From Saturnia japonica (Eukaryota > Arthropoda > Insecta > Lepidoptera > Saturniidae): 64,000 bases of DNA. Numbering within the stretch: position 1 is the first letter of the stretch; the number at the start of each line of letters is the position of its first letter. The stretch lies in assembly GCA_033032175.1 (NCBI GenBank), contig CM065319.1, forward strand, positions 15,783,018 through 15,847,017, written 5' to 3'. Of the stretch, positions 13,001 to 20,640 are shown in pieces. Below the pieces are notes generated by a model. The model was not told where the DNA came from and searched no databases. It saw only the letters and a list, made by a program, of their open reading frames with translations. The translations under genes were made by a program, and so were the position numbers.

Positions 13001-16000
13001 TAAATCATTACATCATGATAAGTTTGCTTTTATTATATTATAATATCTTATAAAAACGATGGATAAACATATTTATAATCCTCGATCAAGTCGGTGACGT
13101 TCTGAAGAAAGGTCAAGGTCAAGGGTACTCTAAAGCGACGAGCATGCATGAAAAGATTGATGATTGTCGAAGAAGCGAAAGATGTATGCCAGGATCGTAG
13201 CATACGTAGAAACGTGGTCTCTGCCTACCCCGTTGGGAAATAGGAGTGATTTATGTATGTATGTATAAAAACGATAGTTATATAAATTGAAAAGCTAAAA
13301 ATAAATAAACGCAGTGTTTCTGGACCTGGATCCTAGACCGCGAATGTGACAAAACTGATACAAAATTCTAATTGTCAAAAAAAAAATGTCAATGGTCAAA
13401 TTGCAGCCAGGGACAGATATCCCGATCTGGAGTTTAACATAAGATTTAAGTAATTTAGACACTTATCATGTTACTAAAAAAAACATGTGTAATTCACATG
13501 CGGATAACTATAGAACCTTTAGAAAACAAAAATATCTTCATTGAAATTATATAAAAAAAAATCTTAAATCAGTTGGACTCGAATTACCAACCACTCGTAC
13601 TGTACATAAAAAAGTGCGTACAAGTCCGGTCGGTCTTCACACCGCTAGGCCAATTCGACGACAATCATATTCATGAAAATGAGGACTTGCATTGTACATT
13701 GTACCTTTTATAATATACTATCTTATTCTCTCGCAGGCTAAATCCTATAGATGTAATATGCGTTTTCTCTTTTTAGTGTCGCTTTTTCGTTTCATCGCGT
13801 TTCATATCACAACGATACTAAAAAAGATTTTACTTGAAAGTTATGTTAATATTATATTAATAAACTAGTAAAAAAAAGTATATTAGGTTGGTTTCGTTTT
13901 TTTTACCTGATCACCAAGCAGCAAGCAATCAACAAATAATTTAGGGAACAATTAATGAGCCCATACAATTAACCTATATAGTACGCACGCATGAGAAGCA
14001 TTTGCGACTCAGCGCAGTTTGCTGCACCACAGCATAGGCGCCGCGCGTTTTCGGTATTAAACACTTGTAACGAACATTTGCATCGCGAACAGGATTTAGA
14101 ACGTGTTTTTCTTCATTAACTTTGGCCTAACTAAATCTAACATTTTCTTAAAACTATCTGGCAGCATCCTTTATTACTTATTAGTAATAAAACTTTTCCC
14201 TATCATAATTATTTGTTTTGGTTACATGCAATTTCCAAAATTTTTGCAACCGAGATTATAAGGATGTATCCTGTACCGTCTTTTTTTTATTTGAACGTTC
14301 AATTTGGCCACATGTCTCCAATTGCGCTATAAGTGTTCGTATTTACGCCGAAAATCCTTCAAGTGCTAAATGATAAGAAGCAATTAATATTGTACAGGTT
14401 TGGTGTACGCTTGCTTCTTGCTAGTCAGGTGTGCGGCCTGCTTAACTGTGCTTGATAGTAACCACAGTAAAATCCAAAAACAGTGACGACCACCGAGATA
14501 TTATCAACAATCCATCCCATTCATCGTTGACCCCGAAACGCCTCAGGTAAAAGCGAAATGATGAGCTATTTGCCATAAGCATGGTGGTCTGTGCAGCGCT
14601 ACCACCCCGCTATCGCCATTTCCTTGTTCGTTACTCAGCAGCACGTGCAAGTAAGGTTGGCTTGGTTGTCTCAAGTCTTAAGATGTTTTTTTTAGTTCCC
14701 CCTACAGATCCATACAAAAGATCGCAGTCAAATAACCTTGTGTTGTGTACCTGCGGTGAAGTAGGGTTTCCAGAGCTCCTTGGGGTAGAGGGGTTCAAAG
14801 TCGGCAACGCGCTAGTGATAACTATGGTAATACAAGCGTCCATAGGCTACGGTAGCGGCTTACCATCAGGCGGGCCGTATGCTTGTTTGCCACCTTTGTT
14901 GTATAAAAAAAATCGTGTCATTTTAGTGTTTGCCAGTATAGTCCAGACTTAGACTTGATCATTGGAGAATACTATTCAAATAATGTGAACCGGGCTTTTA
15001 GTGTAGTGCACGTGAGCGAAGTTGCGTCACCGTATTTAAATGTGTATTTTTTCTTCGATCTGACTACTTTTAGCCATAAGGGCCCTGAAGCTTCCGACAG
15101 ATTTTACAGCTTCACTGTGACTTGGGGGCGAGTGCTTAGCACTCAGCCGCGAAATGAGCAATCCTTGAAAAGCGTAAATATTCCTTGTTCCCCGAGCGTG
15201 ACACAAACACGACGATGGACGAAGTAGTCGTTATGCTGAAATCGGCGAGTCATTTGAATATTTTTGAAGTGATAACTACTTAAAGGAGGGTAAACCGCTT
15301 CGTAACGTAACGCGTTACGGCGCCTCTCTGACTGGCTTCCCTTCTCTACTCAGTGTTCTAATGTAAACATTCAAGAATTCTAACTAAGGATAATATATTT
15401 TATAATCAATATCAGATTTTATTAATAAATAACCTTTCCTCACATTATCATATTAATACATAAAGTTTAAGTAATAACCTAAGCTTTTCTCAAGTTAAAC
15501 AATTTCAATATTAATTAGTTAAACTTAGATTAGTTTAAGTTATCACTTCTGTTGAGTGTCCCGAGACGCACACCGTTTTTTAAATGGATTTTTCTTCTAA
15601 ATGGAGTTACAATATAGATATTATCATAAAAGAGTTGGAAAGTGTAGATTTTATCGTAAGGCATTGATCTCTGACATTAACGTTATAGCAGGTCAGCATT
15701 CCATTCTATTCAATAAATATGTCAAACTTTAAATAATTTAAAATATTCACAATCTTTGTCTCACATTAGAATATTGCTATTGCTGTTGTTGTAGCTACAG
15801 ACACAAGAAACACACAGACAGGAAAAGTATGTATGACACCAAAATATTTTATCTCTATCCTGGAATCTAATATTGTACCTTAGAAGAAGCCTGATGTTTT
15901 ACTAGATAGTAACAATCATTAACAAGCCTAATTGTATTTTTTTGTTTATTTCTTTTTATATATATATTATAAGTTGATTCTTTCTATATTTTAAGATACT

Positions 16001-18016
16001 ATTGACATAGACCTTGGTGCTAAAATATTGACATGAGACTAGATTATGAACACAATTATACAATTTAATTTTATTGTTTAACATATATGTATAATTACAT
16101 CTATGAACATAAAAACCCATACTCAGCAATGTCAATAGCATAGATAAGGGCCAGATTGTGTTGAGATACCTATGATAAAGTCAATACAACTGAGCAAGTT
16201 ACGACAGCAATAGAATATAGTGACCATTGTGAAAAGTTCTACTGTATCTTTAATTTAAAAAAATGTAAGTCTTGACGTCCTGACACAGTTATTCAATATT
16301 TTATTATTGCAATATATAATTTAATATCAGTCCTACAAAATCACCTCAGAATTCCTATCCTTATTCAATTTATGGACTTTTATCACCAAGTATGCCAGTT
16401 CAATCATAACATATACATAGGTACTTACCAACAAGAAGTATGAAGTAAAATAAGCATAAATAAGAGTATAACTTTGATATTATCAAGTTCTCAGGAAAAT
16501 TATATTATTAGTAAAAAGAGAACTTAAAGGAACTACACAACATTCTGGAGGCATCTCATGTCAGTTCTACCAGAATGCTTTTGAAAGAACTTTGGTCTGC
16601 TGTTCCTAATTCTAGTAATCCAAATTTAGAATAATCACTGAAACATTTTGTAACATATAATCAGTAAACTGACCACTGATATGTTTAATCACCTGTATAA
16701 AGTATCAGCACATCACAAGTAACCTTTCTGGTATATTAAGAAATAAAGGAATTAACTTACTTGTCCAGCAAGAGCATGTCGCTGGGTATCTGACACCCAG
16801 CCAGGGTGAAAATATAGTACAGCTTTGATTGGATCATCATCTTCAGATGTGCAGCATTGTGTGTCATAGACAAACACTATCATCATTTCCCTGAAAAAAA
16901 AAACCAAAATGTGACTATTTATGACAAAATAATGCTGTATGCTGGATAAACTAAAACCATAAAAAATAACACTGATGAACATACACTATGTAAGAAATAT
17001 ACCACTCTGAGATAGAAAGCATATTATATAAAACCTACTGAAATAATTCCTATCCAATTTTATTGAATGATATTTTAAGGTCTTTGATTTTGAAGTGAAA
17101 AAAATATGAAAATGATAAGCCTGGTTGAGTTTCTTGCCAGTTCTTTTCAATGACTAGGATTCTTTTTAACTGGCTACTGCTCAACTGCACTACTGTATTT
17201 AAACAATCATAAGTACCTTCTTAGATCCTTAACTATATAACTTTATGTTTTTGAATTTGATATGTGTATGCTACTGAACAATAAATATTTTTACCCAACT
17301 GCAAAAAAGGATGGTTACGTTTTTCAAGCATATATATGTAACATACCTTGAAACCGAAACAGCTTGATAGATTTTAGCATATAAGGTGTCGTTAGATTCG
17401 TCTTAATTGTGGGAGTGACATAAGCTATATAATATTTAAGTACGACATTTGTGAATCAAATAAAAAGCATAAGAAAAATACTTTTTTCACCATGTTTTTG
17501 TAGCAGCTGACATTTTTGTTTACTTTTTAATAATCTAGTTTAAATATACATTTACAATATTTGAAGTACCTAGTTCAAAAATTTTGTTTGGTAGTAAACA
17601 TTTTTTGTAAAAAAAAACAGGATAATAAGAACTGCATTGGTAACTTACCTACTGTCTCCTATTTATAACTATAATCTAGGTGGATTACATTTTTTTTTGT
17701 GTAGAGTAATAAACAAGATAAATCATATAACAATTAAATCTATAGCAGAAATAGAAGACAAAAATATCGATTATATTTTACATATAAAAATAGTATTTTT
17801 TAAATAAAAACTAAAGATTATAACTTCGCAAGTTATAAATACTTAGAGGTGTAACAAATCAATTTATCTATACCACTCAAATAGCAAACTAATGGATAAT
17901 GGACCTAGAACGTGTCCTTTCAACCACATAATCTGGTCGACGATACTTTCGTATTAAGTTACCAAGAATAATCCTATTAGATTCCAAATAGAAACAGTTT
18001 TCACTTACTTTGCCAT
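1926..18016 (-). CDS. HPS4: HPS4, BLOC-3 complex subunit (ten coding exons)
   Basis: Known of the family: HPS4 pairs with HPS1 to form BLOC-3, a guanine-nucleotide exchange factor for Rab32/Rab38 in the biogenesis of lysosome-related organelles such as pigment granules. Seen here: ten minus-strand exons (18016-18009, 16890-16761, 12944-12840, 10974-10747, 7892-7798, 7021-6790, 6101-4915, 3986-3803, 2964-2747, 2094-1926) with GT/AG borders and matching phases. They total 2556 bases, 851 codons plus stop. Residues resembling human HPS4 include [13 protein letters not shown] at about 190-202 and the last three exons. These regions correspond to the longin-like domains of the CCZ1/INTU/HPS4 family. 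The middle (about 267-661) is long, polar and probably disordered, which explains most of the excess over the 708-residue human protein. No frameshift or stop interrupts it. The assignment rests on remembered family sequence. Confidence 0.9.
2105..2260 (-). repeat. Dispersed repeat C fragment in HPS4 intron 9
   Basis: On the minus strand this segment carries the phrases GGAAAGGGGGTGATGCC and CTCAAAGGTGGACCCAT, shared with the copies near 7.2 kb and 52.7-54.7 kb. It lies just upstream of the exon 10 acceptor, so it occupies the branch-point region of that intron. Confidence 0.6.
2747..2964 (-). CDS. HPS4: HPS4 coding exon 9
   Basis: This 218-base exon encodes residues 724-795 plus two bases. 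It begins [15 protein letters not shown], continuing the human-like pattern SSLASLNGLEVHL directly from exon 8, so no exon is missing between them. It ends with [17 protein letters not shown], matching LMHSEFAQLPALYEM. The acceptor is TTTCATAG and the donor GTAAAA. Confidence 0.87.
3225..3285 (+). repeat. Short dispersed tail in HPS4 intron 8
   Basis: The phrase CACGTGAGCGAAGCTACGGG followed by an ACTAGTATAA-type end resembles the end of a very common non-autonomous repeat of lepidopteran genomes. A related phrase recurs near 15010. The rest of intron 8 (2965-3802) holds open frames on both strands that do not fit the HPS4 phases, so I call nothing else there. Confidence 0.35.
3803..3986 (-). 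CDS. HPS4: HPS4 coding exon 8 (third longin region)
   Basis: This 184-base exon encodes residues 662-723. The split arginine codon from exon 7 (AG plus G) is completed by its first base. A Ser/Asp/Glu-rich stretch ([12 protein letters not shown]) precedes [18 protein letters not shown], which resembles the human LYTHCVKGLVLLLLAEEQ strand and helix. The donor is GTGAGT, phase 0. Confidence 0.85.
3987..4914. other. HPS4 intron 7
   Basis: AT-rich intron with no coding signal, no recognised repeat and no structured RNA that I can see. Confidence 0.7.
4915..6101 (-). CDS. HPS4: HPS4 coding exon 7 (long central linker)
   Basis: This is the largest exon, 1187 bases, residues 267-661 plus two bases. 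The acceptor is TTATTACAG and the donor GTATGC. It is rich in Ser, Thr, Lys, Glu and Pro and has short phosphorylation-like clusters such as [16 protein letters not shown] see no folded domain. A segment near its 3-prime end ([17 protein letters not shown], then [11 protein letters not shown]) looks less random and may be a binding motif. The central linker of HPS4 is known to vary in length between animals. Confidence 0.88.
6102..6789. other. HPS4 intron 6 with a repeat remnant
   Basis: The stretch near 6260-6360 (AAAACTACTGGATTGATTTTGA) resembles the body of common lepidopteran dispersed repeats. Nothing else is recognisable. Confidence 0.45.
6790..7021 (-). CDS. HPS4: HPS4 coding exon 6 (second longin region)
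   Basis: This 232-base exon covers residues 189-266. It starts with [14 protein letters not shown], the most diagnostic match to human HPS4 (IVSTQLPPSLT). It continues with the hydrophobic strand [17 protein letters not shown] and a helical, charged tail. The acceptor is TTTGCAG and the donor GTATTC, phase 0 at the end. Confidence 0.9.
7170..7335 (+). repeat. Dispersed repeat C in HPS4 intron 5
   Basis: This copy runs from TAGATGATTCTTTTTTCG through GTGGTCCCCTTTTAATTTCA and CTTCGAAGATACACTAGGGA. The same order is found in copies at 52.7, 53.3 and 54.6 kb. The remainder of intron 5 (7022-7797) is featureless. Confidence 0.7.
7798..7892 (-). CDS. HPS4: HPS4 coding exon 5
   Basis: This 95-base exon encodes residues 158-188 plus two bases of the next codon. 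It contains [20 protein letters not shown], matching the human ILQTCQRSPHILAGCILY segment. The acceptor is TTTTCCAG and the donor GTAATT. The two dangling bases AA join the first A of exon 6 to give lysine. A longer overlapping open frame on the same strand (7700-8002) is out of frame and is not the product. Confidence 0.85.
8295..8370 (-). repeat. Possible tRNA-like SINE head
   Basis: The minus strand holds GCGAGTTCGATTC, close to a polymerase III box B, after an arm-like stretch. No good box A is visible, and it lies inside HPS4 intron 4. It may be chance. Confidence 0.25.
8636..9000. mobile_element. Imperfect inverted-repeat element (MITE-like)
   Basis: The left arm (GAAACCGGCCGTGTGC, later TTGTTCTACGACTTT near 8687) is matched in reverse complement by the right arm around 8930-8985 (AAAGTCGTAGAACAAAAG and the complement of GAAAGCGGGCAGAGG). 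The outer parts match poorly and the inner 15 bases match exactly. The centre has a short GC-rich CCGCACACCGCGCCCGCCCG block. I see no target duplication, so this is a weak call. Confidence 0.4.
9362..9560 (-). mobile_element. SINE body, truncated (family S)
   Basis: Read on the minus strand, this matches the body of the complete SINE at 60883-61142: the segment with ATTAATGGCAATAG and GCCTCATATTACATGGGACC, then the CGGCGAA, GTGTACTAATG and CTAACCCTTGGGGGATACAAGC tail. The tRNA-derived head is missing, so this is a 5-prime-truncated copy in HPS4 intron 4. Confidence 0.75.
9561..10029. other. HPS4 intron 4, unannotated part
   Basis: AT-rich sequence with two TGACGTCA-like palindromic words (GCATGACGTCATAAATG near 9708 and ATGACGTCATGCGC near 9811). 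No gene or repeat is recognised. Confidence 0.5.
10030..10170 (+). repeat. Poly(T) run and dispersed repeat D, copy 1
   Basis: A run of about 30 T precedes a GC-rich block containing TTTTACAGCTTCACCGGACT, TGGGGGCGAGCGCTTAGGG and CACTCAGCCGCGAA. The same words in the same order recur at 15057-15165. The family is unknown to me. Confidence 0.6.
10171..10746. other. GC-rich part of HPS4 intron 4
   Basis: This follows repeat D and may belong to it. It includes a palindromic CCTCCTCCTGGGAGGAAGGA, a duplicated CTAACTAGCGCAA pair near 10381-10408 and a (GT)-rich block at 10443-10500. A 91-codon minus frame here (10402-10677) overlaps these simple repeats and is not credible as a gene. Confidence 0.4.
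10747..10974 (-). CDS. HPS4: HPS4 coding exon 4
   Basis: This exon has 228 bases, 76 codons (residues 82-157), phase 0 at both ends, acceptor CGTAG and donor GTATGT. It includes [20 protein letters not shown], the counterpart of the human stretch ending FFNFYNGPVSL. A predicted amphipathic helical region with [20 protein letters not shown] follows. It closes the first longin domain and leads to the linker before the second. Confidence 0.88.
11294..11720 (-). mobile_element. Non-LTR retrotransposon 3-prime end (LINE type 1)
   Basis: The minus strand from about 11590 to 11324 reads as the C-terminal end of a LINE reverse transcriptase: [17 protein letters not shown], a [13 protein letters not shown] motif and a terminal [10 protein letters not shown], then a tail with a TATGTATG-type repeat. 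Such RGRP motifs are typical of insect LINE C termini. It lies in HPS4 intron 3, opposite in orientation to its relative at 13083. Confidence 0.8.
11755..11998 (-). repeat. Dispersed repeat B, copy in HPS4 intron 3
   Basis: On the minus strand the order is TAAGCTTAGCC-like, ACAGATTTTCAACTTGAGG, CTACCACCATG and GTTTGAACCCACGTC. It shares this order with the copies at 33.8, 37.4 and 49.8 kb. The GTTTGAACCC word is tRNA box-B-like, so the family may be a SINE. Confidence 0.65.
12085..12205 (+). repeat. Dispersed repeat A, truncated copy
   Basis: It contains TTTCCAGAGCTCTTTGGGG, CGCTAGTGATATCTATGG, then CACCATCAGGCGGGCTG, TATGCTTGTTTGC and a final TATAAAAAA. This end is typical of a very common lepidopteran repeat and looks like the 3-prime tail of a LINE or a SINE derived from one. 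Three longer copies lie at 14.7, 44.2 and 57.2 kb. Confidence 0.7.
12840..12944 (-). CDS. HPS4: HPS4 coding exon 3
   Basis: This exon has 105 bases, 35 codons (residues 47-81), phase 0 at both ends, acceptor GCAAG and donor GTAAGC. The product has a hydrophobic-basic pattern ending [13 protein letters not shown], matching the human segment that ends in DGDYLWVLG. Because it is a multiple of three with symmetric phases, skipping would keep the frame. The two flanking introns carry complementary LINE fragments (see findings). Confidence 0.85.
13083..13262 (+). mobile_element. LINE type 1 3-prime fragment, opposite copy
   Basis: This plus-strand segment is highly similar to the reverse complement of 11318-11480: GACGTTCTGAAGAAAGG, CGACGAGCATGCATGAAAAG, GAAGAAGCGAAAGA, TGCCAGGATCGTAG, CGTGGTCTCTGCCTACC. 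The open frame is broken by small changes. It lies in HPS4 intron 2, about 140 bases upstream of exon 3 in transcript order. Confidence 0.8.
13568..13665 (-). repeat. tRNA-derived SINE head
   Basis: The minus strand has a box-A-like TTGGCCTAGCGGTG and a box-B-like GGTAATTCGAGTCC about 60 bases apart, with TGTACAGTA between them. The spacing is longer than in a real tRNA and no cloverleaf can be drawn. A related minus-strand copy lies at 59825-59910. Confidence 0.5.
13666..14724. other. HPS4 intron 2, left part
   Basis: No gene is seen. The 123-codon plus frame 14581-14952 runs into repeat A and has no domain, so I do not call it coding. Confidence 0.5.
14725..14915 (+). repeat. Dispersed repeat A, near-complete copy
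   Basis: The order is CAAATAACCTTGTGTTGTG, CCAGAGCTCCTTGGGG, GTTCAAAGTCGGCAACGCGC, ACAAGCGTCCATAGGCTACG, TTACCATCAGGCGGGCCG, TATGCTTGTTTGCCACC, then TATAAAAAAA. The A-rich end suggests insertion by target-primed reverse transcription. Confidence 0.75.
15057..15165 (+). repeat. Dispersed repeat D, copy 2
   Basis: It shares TTTTACAGCTTCACTG, GACTTGGGGGCGAGTGCTTAG and CACTCAGCCGCGAAA with 10060-10170. The copies are in the same orientation, about 5 kb apart, inside HPS4 introns. The upstream phrase GCACGTGAGCGAAGTTGCG near 15007 echoes the tail at 3225. Confidence 0.6.
15166..16760. other. HPS4 intron 2, right part
   Basis: AT-rich sequence with no repeat I recognise and no open frame of interest. 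A GGAATTC-poor, T-rich tract precedes the exon 2 donor side; nothing else is annotated. Confidence 0.6.
16761..16890 (-). CDS. HPS4: HPS4 coding exon 2 (first longin region)
   Basis: This exon has 130 bases, residues 3-46, bounded by a T-rich tract with CAG and by the donor GTAAGT. It encodes a hydrophobic strand (MMIVFVYD), an acidic patch (SEDDD) and [11 protein letters not shown]. This matches the start of the human protein, where a FFLYD strand is followed by an ICYFYPS stretch. It forms the first strands of the N-terminal longin fold. It ends in phase 0. Confidence 0.85.
16891..18008. other. HPS4 intron 1
   Basis: AT-rich intron. A donor-like sequence (CGGTTTCAAG then GTATGT on the minus strand near 17340) could mark a skipped or alternative exon, but no coding sequence fits it, and exon 1 joins exon 2 perfectly without it. 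Confidence 0.6.
18009..18016 (-). CDS. HPS4: HPS4 coding exon 1 (start codon)
   Basis: Only eight coding bases are present: the ATG, one alanine codon and two bases of a lysine codon, followed by the donor GTAAGT. The split lysine codon completes exactly with the first base of exon 2. The start sits in CAAGATGGCAAAG, a YY1-like context often found at metazoan start codons. The first codons lead straight into the conserved segment, so this start is preferred to any ATG inside exon 2. Confidence 0.75.
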
Positions 18017-18950
18017 CTTGATTATATGTCCGAATAACTGTACGTATATAAATATGTTTCACAACATTTATTGTTGCTGTTAATTATAAACACTCACAAT
18101 ATGTATGTAAATATTGTAACAATTTCATGTTTTCTTGATAAACGCGATAAACGATCGTTAGACAAACACTGATAACTTATTTGCAGATTGCACTAGTGAT
18201 GGGCGATTATGAATATGATATGAAGCGATTGTGATGCATCCACACGTTTGTGTGTAGATTTATAGTATCGATTGCGCAAAATAAATAATTGTTAAATAAC
18301 TGAAAAAAACCTGGTAGGTTTTCTATGAATTTTAACTATCTTCGTTGTTGAATTTTTCATATCCTATCACTTTTTCACGTTTAATTGCGCTTCTTTTTAC
18401 AATAAAACCAAATGTTATAGCCGATACAAAGTCGACGACTGACATGCTTTCTTATCCAAAACACACTAGCACACTCGTAAACGTGTGGATCGATCGATGT
18501 TTGGCTTACAAATATTTTATCCAAGTGTTCGCGTTTCTAGGGGTTTGAAGTTTATGGCAATTGCCAAACGTGTGGATCCGGTATAATGTTGGTAGTTTGG
18601 TTAGCTGCGATGCACGGCAGTATGGCCGATGGCACTCAACACGGAGTCACTGTATTAATAGTATTAACTTTAAGGAAAATAATAAAAGGATATTTAGTAT
18701 TGAGGTAATATTAATACTAATCAATCTTTTTTTACTTGCCTTAATAAGCAATGAACTTAAAAATAACAAACAAATAGAAACGACCTAAGATATTTTTAAG
18801 CGTAGATACGTTACCCGCCTTCTATTTTGGTAACAAAATTGTCAGGTAATTGCCTGACGTTCTCTTAGTCACGTATTAGCCGGCGTCGAGTTCGTACACT
18901 TCGCAAGTAATTACAAGAAAATATAATTTTTGGTTTTAACTACTAATATA
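18017..18950. promoter_or_regulatory. Divergent promoter region between HPS4 and the THAP-like start
   Basis: HPS4 starts leftwards at 18016 and a THAP-like frame starts rightwards at 18951, leaving 934 bases that must hold both 5-prime UTRs and promoters if both are real. It contains less AT-rich islands near 18480-18650 and 18810-18905. I see no firm TATA box. Short frames at 18345-18548 and 18561-18788 have no support as genes. Confidence 0.35.
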
Positions 18951-19010
18951 ATGCCTTCTTGTGTTTATCGACAATGTGCGAATTATGCAGCCACTGTGAA
19001 GGAAAGGAAT
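18951..19010 (+). pseudogene. THAP-like first exon, interrupted by a transposon
   Basis: An ATG opens a frame reading MPSCVYRQCANYAATVKERN. The MPxC start and the C-x4-C spacing (Cys4, Cys9) followed by Asn fit the beginning of a THAP zinc-finger DNA-binding domain (C2CH type). After codon 20 the BEL LTR begins, and three codons into it a TAA ends the frame. Beyond the insertion, after the second copy of the 5-bp duplication, the frame continues 29932-29948 with VSFY, fitting the next THAP positions, and meets a possible donor GTAAAT. I find no second exon. The Cys/His pair that completes the zinc site is therefore not seen, and the call is tentative. Confidence 0.45.
19006..19010 (+). repeat. 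Target-site duplication of the BEL element, left
   Basis: GGAAT directly precedes the left LTR and recurs directly after the right LTR at 29927-29931. Five bases is the usual duplication length for BEL/Pao elements. Confidence 0.9.
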
Positions 19011-19125
19011 TGTTGGCGTTAAAGCTTAGTTTTACTTGTATCAATAACTTGAAATAAAACGCATGCACTCTCGTTAATAGTTTATTGGACACTGGTTAGA
19101 CGACAATACAATTCTTAACTAAACA
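19011..19125 (-). repeat. BEL element 3-prime LTR
   Basis: 115 bp, starting TGTTGGCGTTAAAGC and ending AACTAAACA on the plus strand. Compared with the other LTR it differs at about 19028 (G for C), 19062 (A for G) and 19091 (A for T). Confidence 0.93.
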
Positions 19126-19277
19126 TGCCGCACACCAAAAGGTCATTAAAACCTTTTCCATCGACAAATAAATCTTACAATATAATATTGAATGAGGTTA
19201 CTAGTTAAAACAAAAATGGAAATTGATTATTTTAAGTATCTAAATATTACCAAGATAGTGAGTGACAAATACAATTG
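19126..19277. other. BEL 3-prime untranslated segment
   Basis: Short stretch between the integrase-end stop codon and the LTR. A clear polypurine tract is not visible directly next to the LTR; the nearest purine-rich run on the minus strand is GGAAAAGG, about 30 bases away. Confidence 0.5.
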
Positions 19278-20219
19278 TTAAAGTAATGGGCAAAGTTTAC
19301 TTATACATCTTTTAGTTACAGTACTTCCACTCTTAACGCTATATACGCGAGTACAATTGTCTTCTCCGGGGTTTTTTGCGACGATTCGCCCCAACATCCA
19401 TTTGCATGGAGGGATGTTGCTATGTTTTATAAGCACAATGTCACCGACATTGAATTCGGCCCTTTGCTTCATCCATTTTGGTCGCTGTTGTAGTCTTGTG
19501 AGATATTCTTTGTTCCATCTTTGCCAAAAATCACTTAATAATTTCTGTATATATTGCCATCTAGCTAGATGGTTCACATTCACTTCTCTAAGGTCTGGTG
19601 CTGGCACAATAACTGGTGCTTCACCAATCAGAAAATGTCCAGGCGTCAGCGGGTTTATGTTATCAACATAATATGTGTCATCGATAGGAACCAATGGTCG
19701 TGTATTTAGGCAAGATTCAATTTGACACAAAAGCGTCGTTAATTCTTCGTAAGTTAAAATAGTATTCAATATCCGCTTCAAGTGATATTTCTTTGATTTT
19801 ACGGCTGCTTCCCACAGACCGCCCATATTTGGGCTGTAGGGTGAGATAAAGTGCCACTGTGTTCCATCCTGCGCTAGAGAATTTGCAACATCATCTTGGA
19901 AGTTTAAGCGAGCTTCGGCCCATGCATCTACTAACTCTTTGTTAGCTCCTATGAAATTTCTGCCTTGGTCACTCCATAGATGTGCGCATCGACCTCTTCG
20001 TGCCACGAATCGTTTAAAAGCTCCGATAAATGCTTGTGAAGTGAGATCACCAACTAACTCAATATGAATGGCCTTGGTACACATACAAATGAAGATAGCA
20101 ATATATGTCTTCGTAGTTCTGACTCCTCTCGCTCTTGACATGAGTACGTCAACAGGCCCAGCAAAGTCTACACCACTATGTAGAAAGGGTCGTGCAGGGT
20201 TCTGAGTTGTGTTCTGCAT
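19278..20219 (-). pseudogene. BEL integrase core and C-terminal domain
   Basis: About 313 codons. The integrase catalytic core is visible: VDFAGPVDV with the first Asp, KAIHIELV, LWSDQGRNFIG with the second Asp, and SPYSPNMGGLWEAAVK with the Glu. The C-terminal part (KWMKQRAEFNVGDIVLIK through CKWMLGRIV) is the domain regularly found at the end of BEL polyproteins (DUF5641). The frame is open through to a stop at 19278. It is separated from the upstream integrase zinc region by a frameshift near 20225. Confidence 0.9.
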
Positions 20220-20640
20220 TTGGCGCGCAACTTAGCGCATATCAGGCACTTATAGATATATGATTTAACGGGCCCCTTTGCCCTTATAATCCAGTATCGA
20301 GACCGTAGGAACGACAACATCATCTGGATTTTCCATGCAGCATCTTCTGATGAGCGTCAGCGATAATGAGCAAGGTAAGTGGATTCTTATTATTTAGTAT
20401 TATAGGATTTTTATTTTCTGTACTTATGTTTGCATGTCGTAATTTACCGCCCATCCTGAGTAAACCGTCTTCATCCAGGTAAGGGTTTAATGATTTTAAA
20501 TGACTTCTTTGCTTGACTGTATTTTGTTTCTTAATTCTATCTATATCTTCTTCAAAACTTTCTAGTTGTGCTTTCTTTATACATATTTTTAGTGCTTTAT
20601 CCAATTCATCTATAGTTAATGCTTTATCTATTTTATCCAA
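20220..20640 (-). pseudogene. BEL integrase N-terminal zinc region, frameshifted
   Basis: The reading moves between frames. From 20640 it reads into DEDGLLRMGGKLRHAN and ADAHQKMLHGKSR, then a shift near 20325 restores RSRYWIIRAKGP and KCLICAKLR, and a second shift near 20225 leads into the core. The His-His and Cys-x2-Cys elements of the zinc-binding region can be picked out across these shifts. Two of the shifts lie in runs of A, so sequencing indels are possible as well as true decay. Confidence 0.8.

Noticed and set aside
14581..14952. A 123-codon plus frame
   Set aside because: Most of it is dispersed repeat A read by chance; other copies do not conserve the frame.
18345..18788. Two short plus frames between HPS4 and the THAP-like start
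   Set aside because: They have no domain, no splice support and lie in the presumed divergent promoter.
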